From CAYYUA01 sp964542585 (GTDB lineage: Bacteria > Bacteroidota > Bacteroidia > CAILMK01 > CAYYUA01), in NCBI GenBank assembly GCA_964542585.1, contig CAZIUI010000014.1, forward strand, positions 6,512 to 70,511: 64,000 nt of DNA. Direction: 5' to 3'. The notes under the pieces were generated by a model. That model did not search any database and was not told where the DNA came from. It worked only from the letters and a program-made list of their open reading frames with translations. The translations under genes and the position numbers were made by a program. Positions 9,193-18,422 of this stretch are shown piece by piece. Positions within the stretch are counted from its first letter, which is position 1. The number at the start of each line of letters is the position of its first letter.

Positions 9193-9231
9193 AAAAAAAA
9201 GCCCGGGTTAAGATGCCCGGGCTTTTTAAAG
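9193..9231. terminator. Bidirectional intrinsic terminator
   Basis: A GC-rich stem (AAAGCCCGGG pairing with CCCGGGCTTT) with a short AT-rich loop is flanked by an A-run and a T-run. It sits between the convergent aldo/keto reductase (plus) and the TonB receptor (minus), whose stop is only a few bases to the right. Confidence 0.85.
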
Positions 9232-9233
9232 GT

Positions 9234-11626
9234 TTATTCCTGGTTTTGACCACTGATGATCCGGAAGGGGATCTTGAGCTTAAAGCGGATGTCACGGCCA
9301 GGGCTTAGGGCGTAACCCTTGTAAGTATCAAGGAAGTTACGGTAGGCCTCATCCGTCAGGTTGCGTGCCTGTATACTGAAGTGAATGCGGCGGCCCTGGA
9401 AAGGCAAATGCCCTCCGATGCCGGCATCAAACAACGTATATGCCGCAGTGGAGGCACGGCCAAAGGGTTTTGCAAAATCAAACTGCGCAAAGGGTTCATA
9501 CCGGCCGGCTGCATCTTTCTGCATGGCATGGCGCACACCGGCTGAGATGAAAAATCCTTTGATGGGGCCCAGGTCCGGCTGATGGTATTTAACCGAGCCT
9601 CCCACTTCATTGGCCGGGATCATGGGAAGTTCATCCACGTCCTCTGGCTCCCCTTGATTGGCGCCTTCCACAATCTCAGCGGAACCTTCCAGGGTTACGC
9701 GCTCTAAAAGGTCCCAGGCAAAAGAAGCATAACCACCGGTTAGCACCGCATCTCCCTGTCTTGTCTCAAAAAGCGGTTTTTCTCCTTTGGGACCTTTCTC
9801 GCCAGGCACTTGCGTCAGGAACATATAGTCGCTGATCCAGTTCCGGTAAAAAGTAGCCTTTGCCCGCAGGACCTTGCTCTGCCACCTCACTGAAAAGTCG
9901 GTATTCCAGTTATGTTCTGGCTGTAAGTCCGGGCGCCCCCTTTGATAAGCAGCTACCCCTCCGTGTACGCCATCCACATGCAAATCAAAAACACTGGGAG
10001 CGCGAAAACCCCGGCCCACATTGGCGATAAGGGCCAATTCCTCCATTAGGCGGTAATTGGCGCCAAATGAACCTGCAAAGGATTGGTAAAAATTGTCCAG
10101 GTCGCTTTGGTCTTCGTCTTGCCCGGGTAGGTTCAGGACTTGATTGGCTTGGGCTTCCTGTGATTCGTAGTCAAAACGGCCACCCAGGGAAAGGGTCAGG
10201 GGGCCGAATTGGGCTTCTTCATACAAAAAAGCTCCGATGTTCAGGATATCCGCACTGGGAACCAACGGTTCGTTCCGGCCCCTGGTCAGTTGGTTTGTGC
10301 GGCGGACTTCCAGGCCAATTTGGCCCTGCAATGGACCAATGGGCTGATGGCGCAAACTTGCCCTTCCGCTGTAAAGCTCACGGATGATGTCCAGGTTAGC
10401 CCGCTCATCAATATCANNNNNNNNNNGGAGGAGCGGGTGGTGCCGCCGGGTGCCGATTGGCGGTGGTTGCTGATGTAGGTTATGGTGGTGCGCAAGGTAG
10501 TAGCCGTATCCAGGTTAAAATCCGCCTGGGCTTGCAGGGTTTGGTTGGTTAACCGTTGGCCCAGGCCTTTCCCATTTGGGAGGAGGAAGTTGTGCTCGTT
10601 CTGCCAGCGGGTGTAGTTGAGTTTTACCCTTCCAAAATCACCTTGGTAGCCTACACCGGCACTGCCGTTAAGCTGGTCAAAATCCGTGTGGTTAAGGGAA
10701 CCCGTGAATTTGGGATCGCCTTCATTCTTGGTGTTCAAAAAGCTTTTGGCATCTCCGGTGGTGATGTTACCCCCCGAGCGCCGGATGGCTTTGGCCCGAA
10801 AGCCCCACTGGTCGCTTGCCCCTTCCAGGCTAAGGCCACTGTTCCAGCCATCGTTGTTACTGGTATAACTGCCAAGAACGGAACCCCGCAGGAAGCCTTC
10901 CCCCTTTTGGGCAGATGGTAGCTCGCCGGTTAAATAATTGATAGCCCCACCCAAGGCGCTGGAACCGTAGAGGACGCTGGCCGGGCCTTGCACTACCTCT
11001 AAGCGCTCAGCCAGGTACGGGTCCATGTTAGGCATATGCCGAATGCCATACTGCTGATAATCGGTTCCGATGTTGTTGTGCAGTAGGCGGATACGCTTGC
11101 CCTTTAAGCCGCGAATGATGGGTTTACTCGTTTGGGTCCCGGTGTTCACGGACCGGACACCCGGGGTCTGGTCGACACTGGCCCCCATCCCTGCGCTTTC
11201 CGTTTGAAATTTGTTAACGCCAGTGATCAGGTTGACGTCTCCTGAGCTTTCGATGGGTGCTTTGGGAATGGGAGAACCGGTGAGAACCACCCGCTGCAAA
11301 TCCATGGCGATCTGCTGCAGGCTTACCGGAAGGGTTGTGGTTTCTCCTGCTTTGATTGGGATGGTTTTTTTGGCCTTTTGATAGCCAATGCTACTAAAGA
11401 CCACTTTGTGCTGCCCTGCCGGGATCCCGGATAGCAAGTACCGCCCTTGCTGATCGGTACTTGTTCCTTTGGCAGTGCCTTGCACCATGACATTAACGTT
11501 TGACAAGCCTTGGCCTTCAATAGACGTGACACGGCCTTTCAGGGTCCCGCTCTCGGGATTTTGGGCTTGTGTATTAAAAGGTAATATGAGCATTAAAAAG
11601 CCCAAGAAATATGACAGGTACCGCAT
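9234..11626 (-). CDS. TonB-dependent receptor with carboxypeptidase-regulatory-like domain, interrupted by assembly gap
   Basis: One outer-membrane receptor gene broken by ten Ns. The N-terminal part (11626 to 10427, exactly 400 codons) has a signal peptide, a CarboxypepD_reg-like domain (about 27-110, GTLKGRVTSIEGQGLSNVNV), and a plug domain (about 120-230, with SKPIIRGLKGKRIRLLHNN and LYGSSALGGAINY). The C-terminal part (10415 to 9234, 394 codons including stop) is barrel and ends in a TonB-receptor-like strand. The reading frame on the right of the gap continues open up to the Ns as DIDERANLDIIRELYSG. The frames match only if the real gap is 2 modulo 3 bases, so ten is a placeholder. A small His/Cys-rich gene upstream suggests, weakly, a metal-related substrate. 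Confidence 0.85.
10417..10426. other. Assembly gap (10 N)
   Basis: Ten undetermined bases lie inside the TonB receptor gene. The coding frames on both sides are intact and otherwise continuous, so the apparent frameshift is an artefact of gap length and not a biological mutation. Confidence 0.98.
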
Positions 11627-11727
11627 GGTATGCTTTTTTGATCCGGTTAATAAATAGCTTTCATGAAAGCCTCATAAGGGGATTTAAAAAGGCTTTCATG
11701 GCAATGGATGTGAATGTACTTATAGGA

Positions 11728-12051
11728 TTACCGGATCAAATAGGGCGGGCCGCGCTTGAAGGGGAGGTGAGCGGTTTTAACAACAACCGGTGCAGAGGGG
11801 ATCGCTGTTAATAAGGATTCCCGTGGTATGGCATCAATGGTAAATGCCTCACCACTTATAAAAGTATGGGGTGTATGCCAGTCACATACGAGGCATTCTT
11901 CATCTTCATGGTCTAAGTGGGCATCATGTTCGCAATGAAAAGTTTCTACGGTTTTCTCATTCCCTTCATGGTAGTGCCAAAGGGCTGGTGGAAACGTCAC
12001 CCATGCCAGCAAAACCAATAAGGATATAGCTATGGAGCGGTGGAAAACCAT
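11728..12051 (-). CDS. Small secreted or membrane-anchored His/Cys-rich protein
   Basis: A protein of about 107 residues starting at the ATG at 12051 (MVFHRSIAISLLVLLAWV, a signal peptide or membrane anchor). The mature part contains HYHEG, then a cluster with CEHDAHLDHEDEECLVCDWH, which offers at least three Cys and several His residues and looks like a metal-binding site. It ends FKRGPPYLIR. An earlier in-frame ATG at 12111 exists, but the added residues derive from very AT-rich DNA. It sits 102 bp upstream of the TonB receptor on the same strand, so the two are probably cotranscribed. A link to metal sensing or uptake is an inference from composition and context. Confidence 0.6.
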   Translation of the reverse strand: MVFHRSIAISLLVLLAWVTFPPALWHYHEGNEKTVETFHCEHDAHLDHEDEECLVCDWHTPHTFISGEAFTIDAIPRESLLTAIPSAPVVVKTAHLPFKRGPPYLIR

Positions 12052-12056
12052 TATTG

Positions 12057-12064
12057 CAAAAGTA
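12057..12064 (-). promoter_or_regulatory. -7 element for the His/Cys-rich gene and TonB receptor
   Basis: On the minus strand this reads TACTTTTG, a perfect TAnnTTTG box. It ends only 6 bp before the ATG at 12051, so transcription would begin at or very near the start codon and yield a leaderless or nearly leaderless mRNA. This supports the 12051 start over the one at 12111. Confidence 0.4.
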
Positions 12065-12267
12065 AAAACCAACGAGTTAATTAATTTTTTTGAATTAAAT
12101 TCATTTTTCACTGAAGATTAAGGGTTAGGGAACATGGCTTTATGCAAACAGCCAATGAAAGCAGTTCCGAACCTTATCCTTAATACCTTGGTTCAAAAGG
12201 TGCCATTATAAGTGCTTTGCTTGATAAGGCACTCAGCATCCTACCTTAATTAACAAATGATAAAACC

Positions 12268-13536
12268 ATGAATAAACGAGAAGAAGATTCCGAAGCGCTC
12301 CATTATCATGCTTTCCCAAAGCCAGGGAAGGTTTCCATAGCTCCAACCAAATCCACCAATTCCCAAGCTGATCTTTCGCTTGCATATTCCCCGGGTGTAG
12401 CAGAGCCTTGTGAAGCCATTGCATCTGATCAAACAGATGTTTACCAGTATACCAATAAATCCAATACGGTTGCTGTTATCTCCGATGGTTCTGCCGTTTT
12501 GGGCCTTGGAAATATTGGTCCGCTGGCATCTAAACCTGTTATGGAAGGAAAAGCAGTGCTGTTTAAAATTTACGGTGGGGTGGACGTCTATGACTTAGAA
12601 TTAAGTACTACAAGTCCTAGCGCTTTTGTGGAAGCTGTCAAGAGTCTGGAGCCTACTTTTGGGGGTATCAACCTGGAAGACATCAAGAGTCCTGAATGTT
12701 TTGAAATAGAGGATCGCCTTAAAAAAGAAATGGGCATCCCTGTCATGCATGATGATCAGCATGGGACCGCTATCATTACAGGGGCTGCACTTTTGAATGC
12801 TTTAAAAGTGAATGAAAAAAAGCCTGAGGACCTTAAAGTGGTAGTTAATGGAGCAGGGGCAGCGGCAGTTGCTAGTGCCAAGTTTTTCAAAAGCCTGGGG
12901 GTACAGGAAGGGAATTTAATAATGGCCGATAGCAAAGGAGTTATTCATCAAGACCGTGATGAGTTATCATCTATAAAGCAAGAGTTTGCCACTCATAAAC
13001 CCATAAGCTCCTTAGCAGAAGCTTTAAAAGGAGCAGATGTTTTCTTGGGACTTTCGGTCGGGAACATCATTTCGGAATCAATGCTAAAAAGCATGGCAGA
13101 GCAACCGATCGTTTTTGCTTTAGCCAACCCAACTCCGGAGATAGATTATACAAAAGCTAAGCATGTAAGGGAAGATGTTATGATTGCAACGGGACGCAGT
13201 GATTTCCCCAACCAAGTAAACAATGTTTTAGGCTTCCCCTATATTTTTCGTGGTGCGCTGGATGTTCGTGCAAAATCAATCAACGAAGCCATGAAAGTCT
13301 CGGCTGCCAAAGCCATTGCACAAATTGCAAGGGAGCCTGTTCCGACTTCTATTCTAGAAACTTATGGGCTTAAAGAGCTCTCGTTCGGTGCTGATTATTT
13401 AATCCCTAAGCCAATGGATAACCGCCTTATCAAACGGGTATCCCCGGCTGTGGCCAAAGCGGCTATAGACACCAATGCCTGCCGGTACCCGATAACAGAT
13501 TGGGAAGCTTATCAGCAATTCCTGGCCAATCAATAG
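12268..13536 (+). CDS. NAD(P)-dependent malic enzyme, short form without phosphotransacetylase domain
   Basis: Catalyses oxidative decarboxylation of malate to pyruvate. The protein has 422 residues. Recognisable malic enzyme blocks are LSLAYSPGVAEPC with the catalytic Tyr40, LASKPVMEGKAVLFK with the catalytic Lys (about 95), the metal-binding region INLEDIKSPECFEIE and PVMHDDQHGTAII, and the Rossmann segment VVVNGAGAAAVASAKF. Bacteroidota usually carry the long MaeB form (about 750 aa) with a C-terminal phosphotransacetylase-like domain; here the gene stops after the malic enzyme module and is followed 9 bp later by a glycosidase gene. The stop is clean and no PTA remnant is visible downstream, so this is a genuine short form. 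Confidence 0.88.
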   Translation: MNKREEDSEALHYHAFPKPGKVSIAPTKSTNSQADLSLAYSPGVAEPCEAIASDQTDVYQYTNKSNTVAVISDGSAVLGLGNIGPLASKPVMEGKAVLFKIYGGVDVYDLELSTTSPSAFVEAVKSLEPTFGGINLEDIKSPECFEIEDRLKKEMGIPVMHDDQHGTAIITGAALLNALKVNEKKPEDLKVVVNGAGAAAVASAKFFKSLGVQEGNLIMADSKGVIHQDRDELSSIKQEFATHKPISSLAEALKGADVFLGLSVGNIISESMLKSMAEQPIVFALANPTPEIDYTKAKHVREDVMIATGRSDFPNQVNNVLGFPYIFRGALDVRAKSINEAMKVSAAKAIAQIAREPVPTSILETYGLKELSFGADYLIPKPMDNRLIKRVSPAVAKAAIDTNACRYPITDWEAYQQFLANQ

Positions 13537-13545
13537 AAATTGAAA

Positions 13546-14562
13546 ATGAGGATAGCATTTCTCCTTATCCAGTGCATTACCTTTTTTGGAACCATTCCAA
13601 ACTTACAGGGGCAAGCACATGAGGACCATCCAATTTTTAATGGGGTTTGCTTGAAAGCTCCAAGGGAACCATTTCAGGGTAATCCCTTCAGGCCTGTAAA
13701 GAATATCCGGGCCAATGCAGTGGCTGTGGTACCCTATGCTTTTTGTGAGCCCGATGATCCACGGGTTCGTTATGATTACCAGCAGCAATGGTGGGGAGAA
13801 ACCCTTAAAGGTGTGCGAAAAACATTGAAATATGCTCACGAGAAAAATCTGAAGGTTAACCTTAAACCGCATTTATGGGTTGGAGGTGAAGGTTGGCCAG
13901 GCGCTTTAGCTTTTAGCAGTGAAGAAGCACAGACTACCTGGCAGCAAACTTATCGATCCTATATTATGCAGATGGCCAAGGTTGCCGGTAGGCACAATGT
14001 AGCCATGTTTACCATTGGTACCGAATGCAAAAAGCTTGTTCAGCGTTTTCCTGGTTACTGGAGGGATTTGATCCGGGACATCAGAGCTGTTTACGATGGT
14101 AAAGTCACCTACCAAGCCAATTGGGACAACGTAAAAAAAGTGGCTTTTTGGGATCAATTGGATTACATAAGTGTGAGCGGCTATTTTCCCCTAAAAGCAG
14201 ACCCCACCCAAAAAGCCCTAAAGGATGCATGGAAACCCTATATTGCTAAGCTAAAACGTATACATTTGGCTTATGATAAGCCGGTTATTTTCGGTGAGTA
14301 TGGGTACTGCAGTAAAGATGGGGCGCTAGCAAACCCCTGGAAGGGTGCCCGAAGTGACCCTGCTCCTGTCAACCTGGAATTACAAAAAGCAGCGTATAAG
14401 GGATTATATGAGGCGATTTGGGGTAAAAAATGGTTCCATGGTGGATTTTTGTGGAAATGGCATCCACGGCATCAAAAAGCTGGTGGGCAGGATGATCCGG
14501 GTTTTACACCGCAGCGAAAGCCTGTTCAGCAGGTCATTAAAGATTACTATGAAACTTTTTAA
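13546..14562 (+). CDS. Secreted glycoside hydrolase, GH113-like
   Basis: A 338-residue exported protein with a signal peptide (MRIAFLLIQCITFFGTI) and a TIM-barrel glycosidase body. Two candidate catalytic acids fit clan GH-A: Glu160 in MFTIGTEC (acid/base) and Glu251 in PVIFGEYGYC (nucleophile). Aromatic-rich segments (HLWVGGEGWPG, WFHGGFLWKWHP) are typical of sugar-binding clefts. GH113 members are beta-mannanases, but the fold is also seen in related uncharacterised families, so substrate assignment is tentative. An in-frame TTG at 13540 also exists; the ATG at 13546 is preferred. It is 9 bp after the malic enzyme stop and probably shares its transcript, although no functional link is obvious. 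Confidence 0.65.
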   Translation: MRIAFLLIQCITFFGTIPNLQGQAHEDHPIFNGVCLKAPREPFQGNPFRPVKNIRANAVAVVPYAFCEPDDPRVRYDYQQQWWGETLKGVRKTLKYAHEKNLKVNLKPHLWVGGEGWPGALAFSSEEAQTTWQQTYRSYIMQMAKVAGRHNVAMFTIGTECKKLVQRFPGYWRDLIRDIRAVYDGKVTYQANWDNVKKVAFWDQLDYISVSGYFPLKADPTQKALKDAWKPYIAKLKRIHLAYDKPVIFGEYGYCSKDGALANPWKGARSDPAPVNLELQKAAYKGLYEAIWGKKWFHGGFLWKWHPRHQKAGGQDDPGFTPQRKPVQQVIKDYYETF

Positions 14563-14613
14563 AGTTAAGGATTTACCCAAAATTGCTCATTGGTAAAAAG
14601 CTGGTTTAAGGGA

Positions 14614-15204
14614 ATGGCCATTACATTACAAAAACCATTGATTTTAGCATCTGCAAGCCCAAGGCGGCAGCAGATACTCCAGGAAGCTGGGGTTCCCTTT
14701 ACTGTTCAGCCATCTTCGGTTGATGAAACTTACCCAGATCACTTTCAGGTTACGGAAATACCGATCCACTTATCGGAAAAAAAAGCCCGTGACTTTAAAG
14801 ATTCAATAAATGCTCAGCTTGTTCTTGCCGCGGATACCATTGTAACCATGGATAACAAGGTCCTGGAAAAGCCTGCCAATGCGGAAGATGCCAAAGCTTA
14901 TCTGGATCAGTTATCCGGACGCTCGCATACCGTTATAACCGGTGTTTGCATTTTAACAGCAACAACGCAGGAGAGCTTTTACGAAGCAACTGAGGTGACT
15001 TTTCGCACCTTAACAGCTCCTGAAATCAACTACTATATTGATGCTTGTGAACCCTATGATAAAGCCGGAGCTTACGGTATACAGGAGTGGATAGGAGTAA
15101 TTGGGGTTGAAAGTGTAAGCGGCTCTTATTGGAATGTTATAGGACTCCCGATTGAAACTGTCTTCCAACGACTAAAAAATGTAGGAGGGCTAGCCATACG
15201 CTAG
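14614..15204 (+). CDS. maf: Maf-family nucleoside triphosphate pyrophosphatase
   Basis: A house-cleaning nucleotide pyrophosphatase that removes noncanonical or modified nucleotides; the YhdE subgroup acts on dTTP and UTP. The protein has about 196 residues from the ATG at 14614. Family motifs are SASPRRQQIL near the N-terminus, VDETYPD, the catalytic-Asp block LAADTIVTM, KPANAEDAKAYL, GRSHTVITGV, and YDKAGAYGIQ. A TTG eight codons upstream is possible but is less likely than the ATG. It lies about 50 bp after the glycosidase gene. A 9-bp hairpin overlaps the stop region. Confidence 0.9.
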   Translation: MAITLQKPLILASASPRRQQILQEAGVPFTVQPSSVDETYPDHFQVTEIPIHLSEKKARDFKDSINAQLVLAADTIVTMDNKVLEKPANAEDAKAYLDQLSGRSHTVITGVCILTATTQESFYEATEVTFRTLTAPEINYYIDACEPYDKAGAYGIQEWIGVIGVESVSGSYWNVIGLPIETVFQRLKNVGGLAIR

Positions 15205-15208
15205 CCCT
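15186..15208. terminator. Stem-loop at the maf / atpG convergent boundary
   Basis: A perfect 9-bp stem AGGGCTAGC/GCTAGCCCT with loop CATAC spans the maf stop codon. No strong T-tract follows on either strand, so terminator activity is uncertain, but it is positioned between convergently transcribed maf and the ATP synthase operon. Confidence 0.4.
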
Positions 15209-15251
15209 AACCTTAGTCATCAATTCGGCAGGCAGAGCAATGACTGTTAGT

Positions 15252-16178
15252 TTAACCGGCCAAGGCTTCCGCTCCACCCACAATTTCTGAAAGTTCTTTA
15301 GTAATAGCAGCTTGCCGTGCTTTGTTGTATTGAAGCTGAAGGTCATTGACCAATTCCTCAGCATTTTCAGTAGCATTGTCCATAGCTGTCATTCTTGCGC
15401 CATGCTCTGAAGCACTGGAATCCAACACATCCTTGTAAAATGTGATCTGAAGACTTTTGGGTACTAAATTCTCAAGTATACCTTCTTTAGAAGGATCAAA
15501 GATGTAATCATACTTAAAGTTACTACCGTTCTGATCTTCTGAGGGGAGGTCAGTTGCTCGCGACTGATCACCTAGATCTTCGATGCTTGTTATAGGTAGG
15601 AACTGCTGTACTTGAGTGAAATAAGTAGCCGCATTTTTAAACCAATTGTAAATGATAATTACCCGGTCATAGGTGCCTTCCGAATACCAGTTAATAATGC
15701 GATTGGCTATTTCATTAGATTCATCATAGGTAGGCTTGTTGAAAAAATTGGTATAGGCATCTACAATGGAGTAATCCAGCTTTTTCAAGCTCTCGTAACC
15801 CCTTTTACCGATGCACATCAGGTCTACTTTTCCGGCCTTATGTAATTGGGAGTATTGCTTCTTAACTACACTGTGCAGCTGCTTCTGTACATTACTGTTA
15901 AAAGCCCCGCACAAACCTTTGTCAGCGGTCATTGGAACGATCAGCACACGATTCAGATCCCGTTCTTCGAAGTACTTACTAAAAGCACTTGATTCCTCCA
16001 TGCTATCGGAAACATGTTGCGTAATATCGTGTAGTTTACGCGCATAGGGACGAATCTGTTGAATAGCAGTTTGGGCTTTCCGAAGCTTGGCAGCAGAAAC
16101 CATTTTCATGGCATTGGTGATCTGCTGCGTGTTTTTAACCGAGGCTATGCGGTTCCGGATTTCTTTAAGGCTACTCAT
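15252..16178 (-). CDS. atpG: ATP synthase F1 subunit gamma
   Basis: Central rotor shaft of F1Fo ATP synthase, 308 residues. The N-terminal helix (MSSLKEIRNRIASVKNTQQI, then ITNAMKMVSAAKLRKAQ) and the C-terminal helix (GARMTAMDNATENAEELVND, then LQLQYNKARQAAITKELSEI) form the conserved coiled coil. It is somewhat longer than the E. coli subunit (287 aa), with the extra length in the Rossmann-like middle region (about 190-225, rich in Asp/Ser/Gln). It is the last gene of the minus-strand atp operon and is separated from atpA by 66 bp that contain a strong stem-loop. No atpD or atpC follows. Confidence 0.97.
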   Translation of the reverse strand: MSSLKEIRNRIASVKNTQQITNAMKMVSAAKLRKAQTAIQQIRPYARKLHDITQHVSDSMEESSAFSKYFEERDLNRVLIVPMTADKGLCGAFNSNVQKQLHSVVKKQYSQLHKAGKVDLMCIGKRGYESLKKLDYSIVDAYTNFFNKPTYDESNEIANRIINWYSEGTYDRVIIIYNWFKNAATYFTQVQQFLPITSIEDLGDQSRATDLPSEDQNGSNFKYDYIFDPSKEGILENLVPKSLQITFYKDVLDSSASEHGARMTAMDNATENAEELVNDLQLQYNKARQAAITKELSEIVGGAEALAG

Positions 16179-16204
16179 GCGGCAAAATTTCTGATTAAAA
16201 ATCC

Positions 16205-16232
16205 GGCCTTAGCATTGAAGAATGCTAAGGCC
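16205..16232 (-). promoter_or_regulatory. Intercistronic stem-loop between atpA and atpG
   Basis: A perfect 12-bp inverted repeat (GGCCTTAGCATT and AATGCTAAGGCC) with a 4-base loop lies in the atpA-atpG spacer. On the transcribed strand it is followed by GGATTTTTAAT, so it resembles a leaky terminator or an mRNA-stabilising 3' structure. It is well placed to lower atpG expression relative to atpA. Confidence 0.6.
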
Positions 16233-16244
16233 TAAGGAGGTTAT

Positions 16245-17840
16245 TTAAGCTTCTTCCGGTGTGACTTCGTAAGTGGTTTTGATATCGTTTGCCACATCCT
16301 TAATGGCCTTTTCAATATCTTCTTTCCACTCGCCAGCACGAATACGGTCTAATACTTCCCGGTTCCGGTTTTCCATCATTTGGAGGAAATCCCGCTCAAA
16401 TTCGGTGACCTTTTCAGAAGGAATATGCTGTAGGAGACCCTTGGTTCCGCAGTAAAGGATGGCTACCTGTTTCTCAACAGGGATAGGCGCATTTTCCCCT
16501 TGCTTCAGGATCTCAACGTTACGGGCCCCTTTATCAAGGATCTGTTTCGTTGACGGATCCAGATCTGAGCCGAACTTGGCAAATGCTTCCAGCTCACGGT
16601 ACTGAGCAAGGTCAAGCTTAAGCGTTCCGGCGGTCTTCTTCATGGGTTTAATCTGGGCACTTCCTCCAACACGCGAAACCGAAATTCCAACGTTAATGGC
16701 AGGCCTTACCCCGGAGTTGAATAGCTCTGTTTCCAGGAATATCTGGCCATCGGTAATAGAAATAACGTTAGTAGGAATGTAGGCGGAAACGTCTCCGGCT
16801 TGGGTTTCCACAATGGGGAGTGCGGTAAGCGATCCACCGCCCTTTGCCTGATCTTTAATGGATTCCGGTAAATCGTTCATATTCTGAACCAAATGGTCGC
16901 TGCTTATAACCTTACAGGCCCTTTCCAAAAGGCGAGAGTGAAGGTAAAAAACATCACCTGGATAGGCTTCACGTCCTGGTGGGCGCCTTAATAACAGTGA
17001 AACCTCACGGTAAGCGACCGCTTGTTTGGAAAGGTCGTCATAAACCAACAGGGCCGAGCGTCCGGTATCCCGGTAAAATTCCCCGATAGCACAGCCCGTA
17101 AATGGTGCGTAGAATTGGAGAGGAGCTGGGTCGGCTGCACTAGCTGCTACCACTACCGTATAGTCCATCGCACCATTCTCCTCTAAGGTCTTGACCGTTT
17201 GGGCAATTGTTGAATTCTTTTGACCAGTGGCTACGTAAATGCAGAAAACAGGCTCCCCATTTTCGTAATTTTTCCGTTGGTTGATAATGGTATCAATACC
17301 TATGGTACTCTTACCCGTCTGGCGGTCACCAATGATAAGTTCCCGCTGACCACGCCCTATAGGAATAATAGAATCAATGGATTTGATACCGGTCTGAAGC
17401 GGTTCTTCAACAGGTTCCCTGTAAATAACACCCGGAGCTTTCCGCTCGATGGGCATTTCATAAACTTCCCCACCAATTTCACCTTTTCCATCAATGGGTT
17501 GGCCCAAAGGATTCACTACCCGGCCTACCATCTTTTCACCTACCTGAACGGATGCAATTTTACGGGTCCGCTTAACATTGGAACCTTCCGTAATCCCTTC
17601 GTCATCGCCTAAGAGAACTCCGCCAACATTATCCTCTTCAAGGTTAAGAACAATGCCTTGCGTGCCATTCTCAAATTCAATGAGCTCTCCGGATTGCACC
17701 GCATTCAGGCCGTAAATACGGGCAATACCATCCCCTACCTGCAGCACAGTACCAACCTCTTGGAGATCTTCGGCCGTTTTTTGACCGGCCAGCTCTTCTC
17801 TTAGTATGTCAGAAACTTCGTTGGGTTTTAAACCAGCCAT
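16245..17840 (-). CDS. atpA: ATP synthase F1 subunit alpha
   Basis: Non-catalytic nucleotide-binding subunit of the F1 hexamer, 531 residues. The P-loop reads GDRQTGKST (about 170-178). Other family blocks are GRVVNPLGQPIDGKG, IPIGRGQRELIIGDR, LVYDDLSKQAVAYRE, LLRRPPGREAYPGDVFYLHS and GISVSRVGGSAQIKPMK. The length is close to the usual 505-530 residues. It starts at ATG 17840, 28 bp after the atpH stop. A stem-loop follows its stop before atpG. Confidence 0.98.
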   Translation of the reverse strand: MAGLKPNEVSDILREELAGQKTAEDLQEVGTVLQVGDGIARIYGLNAVQSGELIEFENGTQGIVLNLEEDNVGGVLLGDDEGITEGSNVKRTRKIASVQVGEKMVGRVVNPLGQPIDGKGEIGGEVYEMPIERKAPGVIYREPVEEPLQTGIKSIDSIIPIGRGQRELIIGDRQTGKSTIGIDTIINQRKNYENGEPVFCIYVATGQKNSTIAQTVKTLEENGAMDYTVVVAASAADPAPLQFYAPFTGCAIGEFYRDTGRSALLVYDDLSKQAVAYREVSLLLRRPPGREAYPGDVFYLHSRLLERACKVISSDHLVQNMNDLPESIKDQAKGGGSLTALPIVETQAGDVSAYIPTNVISITDGQIFLETELFNSGVRPAINVGISVSRVGGSAQIKPMKKTAGTLKLDLAQYRELEAFAKFGSDLDPSTKQILDKGARNVEILKQGENAPIPVEKQVAILYCGTKGLLQHIPSEKVTEFERDFLQMMENRNREVLDRIRAGEWKEDIEKAIKDVANDIKTTYEVTPEEA

Positions 17841-17868
17841 GATAATTAAATTTATTTTGTTTAAATGA

Positions 17869-18411
17869 TTACTTCAGGGTTTGGCGCAGATTTTTTAGCT
17901 GCGATGCTACGCTTTTATCCAGAAGCTTATCCTCAAATTGCAGCATGAATCCACCTAGCAAGGACTGATCTTGCTCAGTGGATAATTCTATAGTGATATC
18001 ATTGTTGCTTTTGATCCGCTTAATGATCTCCTTAAGCTGATCTTGAATTTCTGGTTTAAGGGAGGTTACGGAATAGACCTTAGCATCCACGATACTTTTA
18101 ATCTGCTTGTATTGGCTAATAACCCGTTTGAAAATCGAAATTAGCAATTCCCCCCTCTGATGATTGATGACAAGCTTTAGAAAATTATTGGTAGTGTCCT
18201 TAAGTTGGCTACCAAAGACGCGCTCAACTATGTTTAGCTTTTTACGCTGAGGAACCACCGGATTGCTTAATGCCAGGCTCACTTCCCGGTTCTTTTTACA
18301 GATCTCCAGGAAAGCCAAGGCATCTTGATGAATATCTTCCAAAATGCTATTTTCCTGCGCAATGGTTACCAGGGAGCGAGCGTAGCGGTTAGCTACTCTT
18401 GAGTCCGACAT
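17869..18411 (-). CDS. atpH: ATP synthase F1 subunit delta
   Basis: Peripheral-stalk protein that ties the top of F1 to subunit b (OSCP-like), 180 residues. The N-terminal six-helix domain begins SRVANRYARSLVTIAQE, and the C-terminal signature LLGGFMLQFEDKLLDKSVASQL matches the conserved GG-hydrophobic pattern of the family. It lies between atpF (11 bp upstream) and atpA (28 bp downstream), the standard order. Confidence 0.95.
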   Translation of the reverse strand: MSDSRVANRYARSLVTIAQENSILEDIHQDALAFLEICKKNREVSLALSNPVVPQRKKLNIVERVFGSQLKDTTNNFLKLVINHQRGELLISIFKRVISQYKQIKSIVDAKVYSVTSLKPEIQDQLKEIIKRIKSNNDITIELSTEQDQSLLGGFMLQFEDKLLDKSVASQLKNLRQTLK

Positions 18412-18422
18412 AAAATTATGGG

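Noticed and set aside
10067..10478. Plus-strand ORFs spanning the N gap
   Set aside because: Antisense readings of the TonB receptor that include undetermined bases; not genes.
17220..17612. 130-residue plus-strand ORF opposite atpA
   Set aside because: Reverse frame of the highly conserved alpha subunit; Asn/Phe/Thr-rich shadow product.
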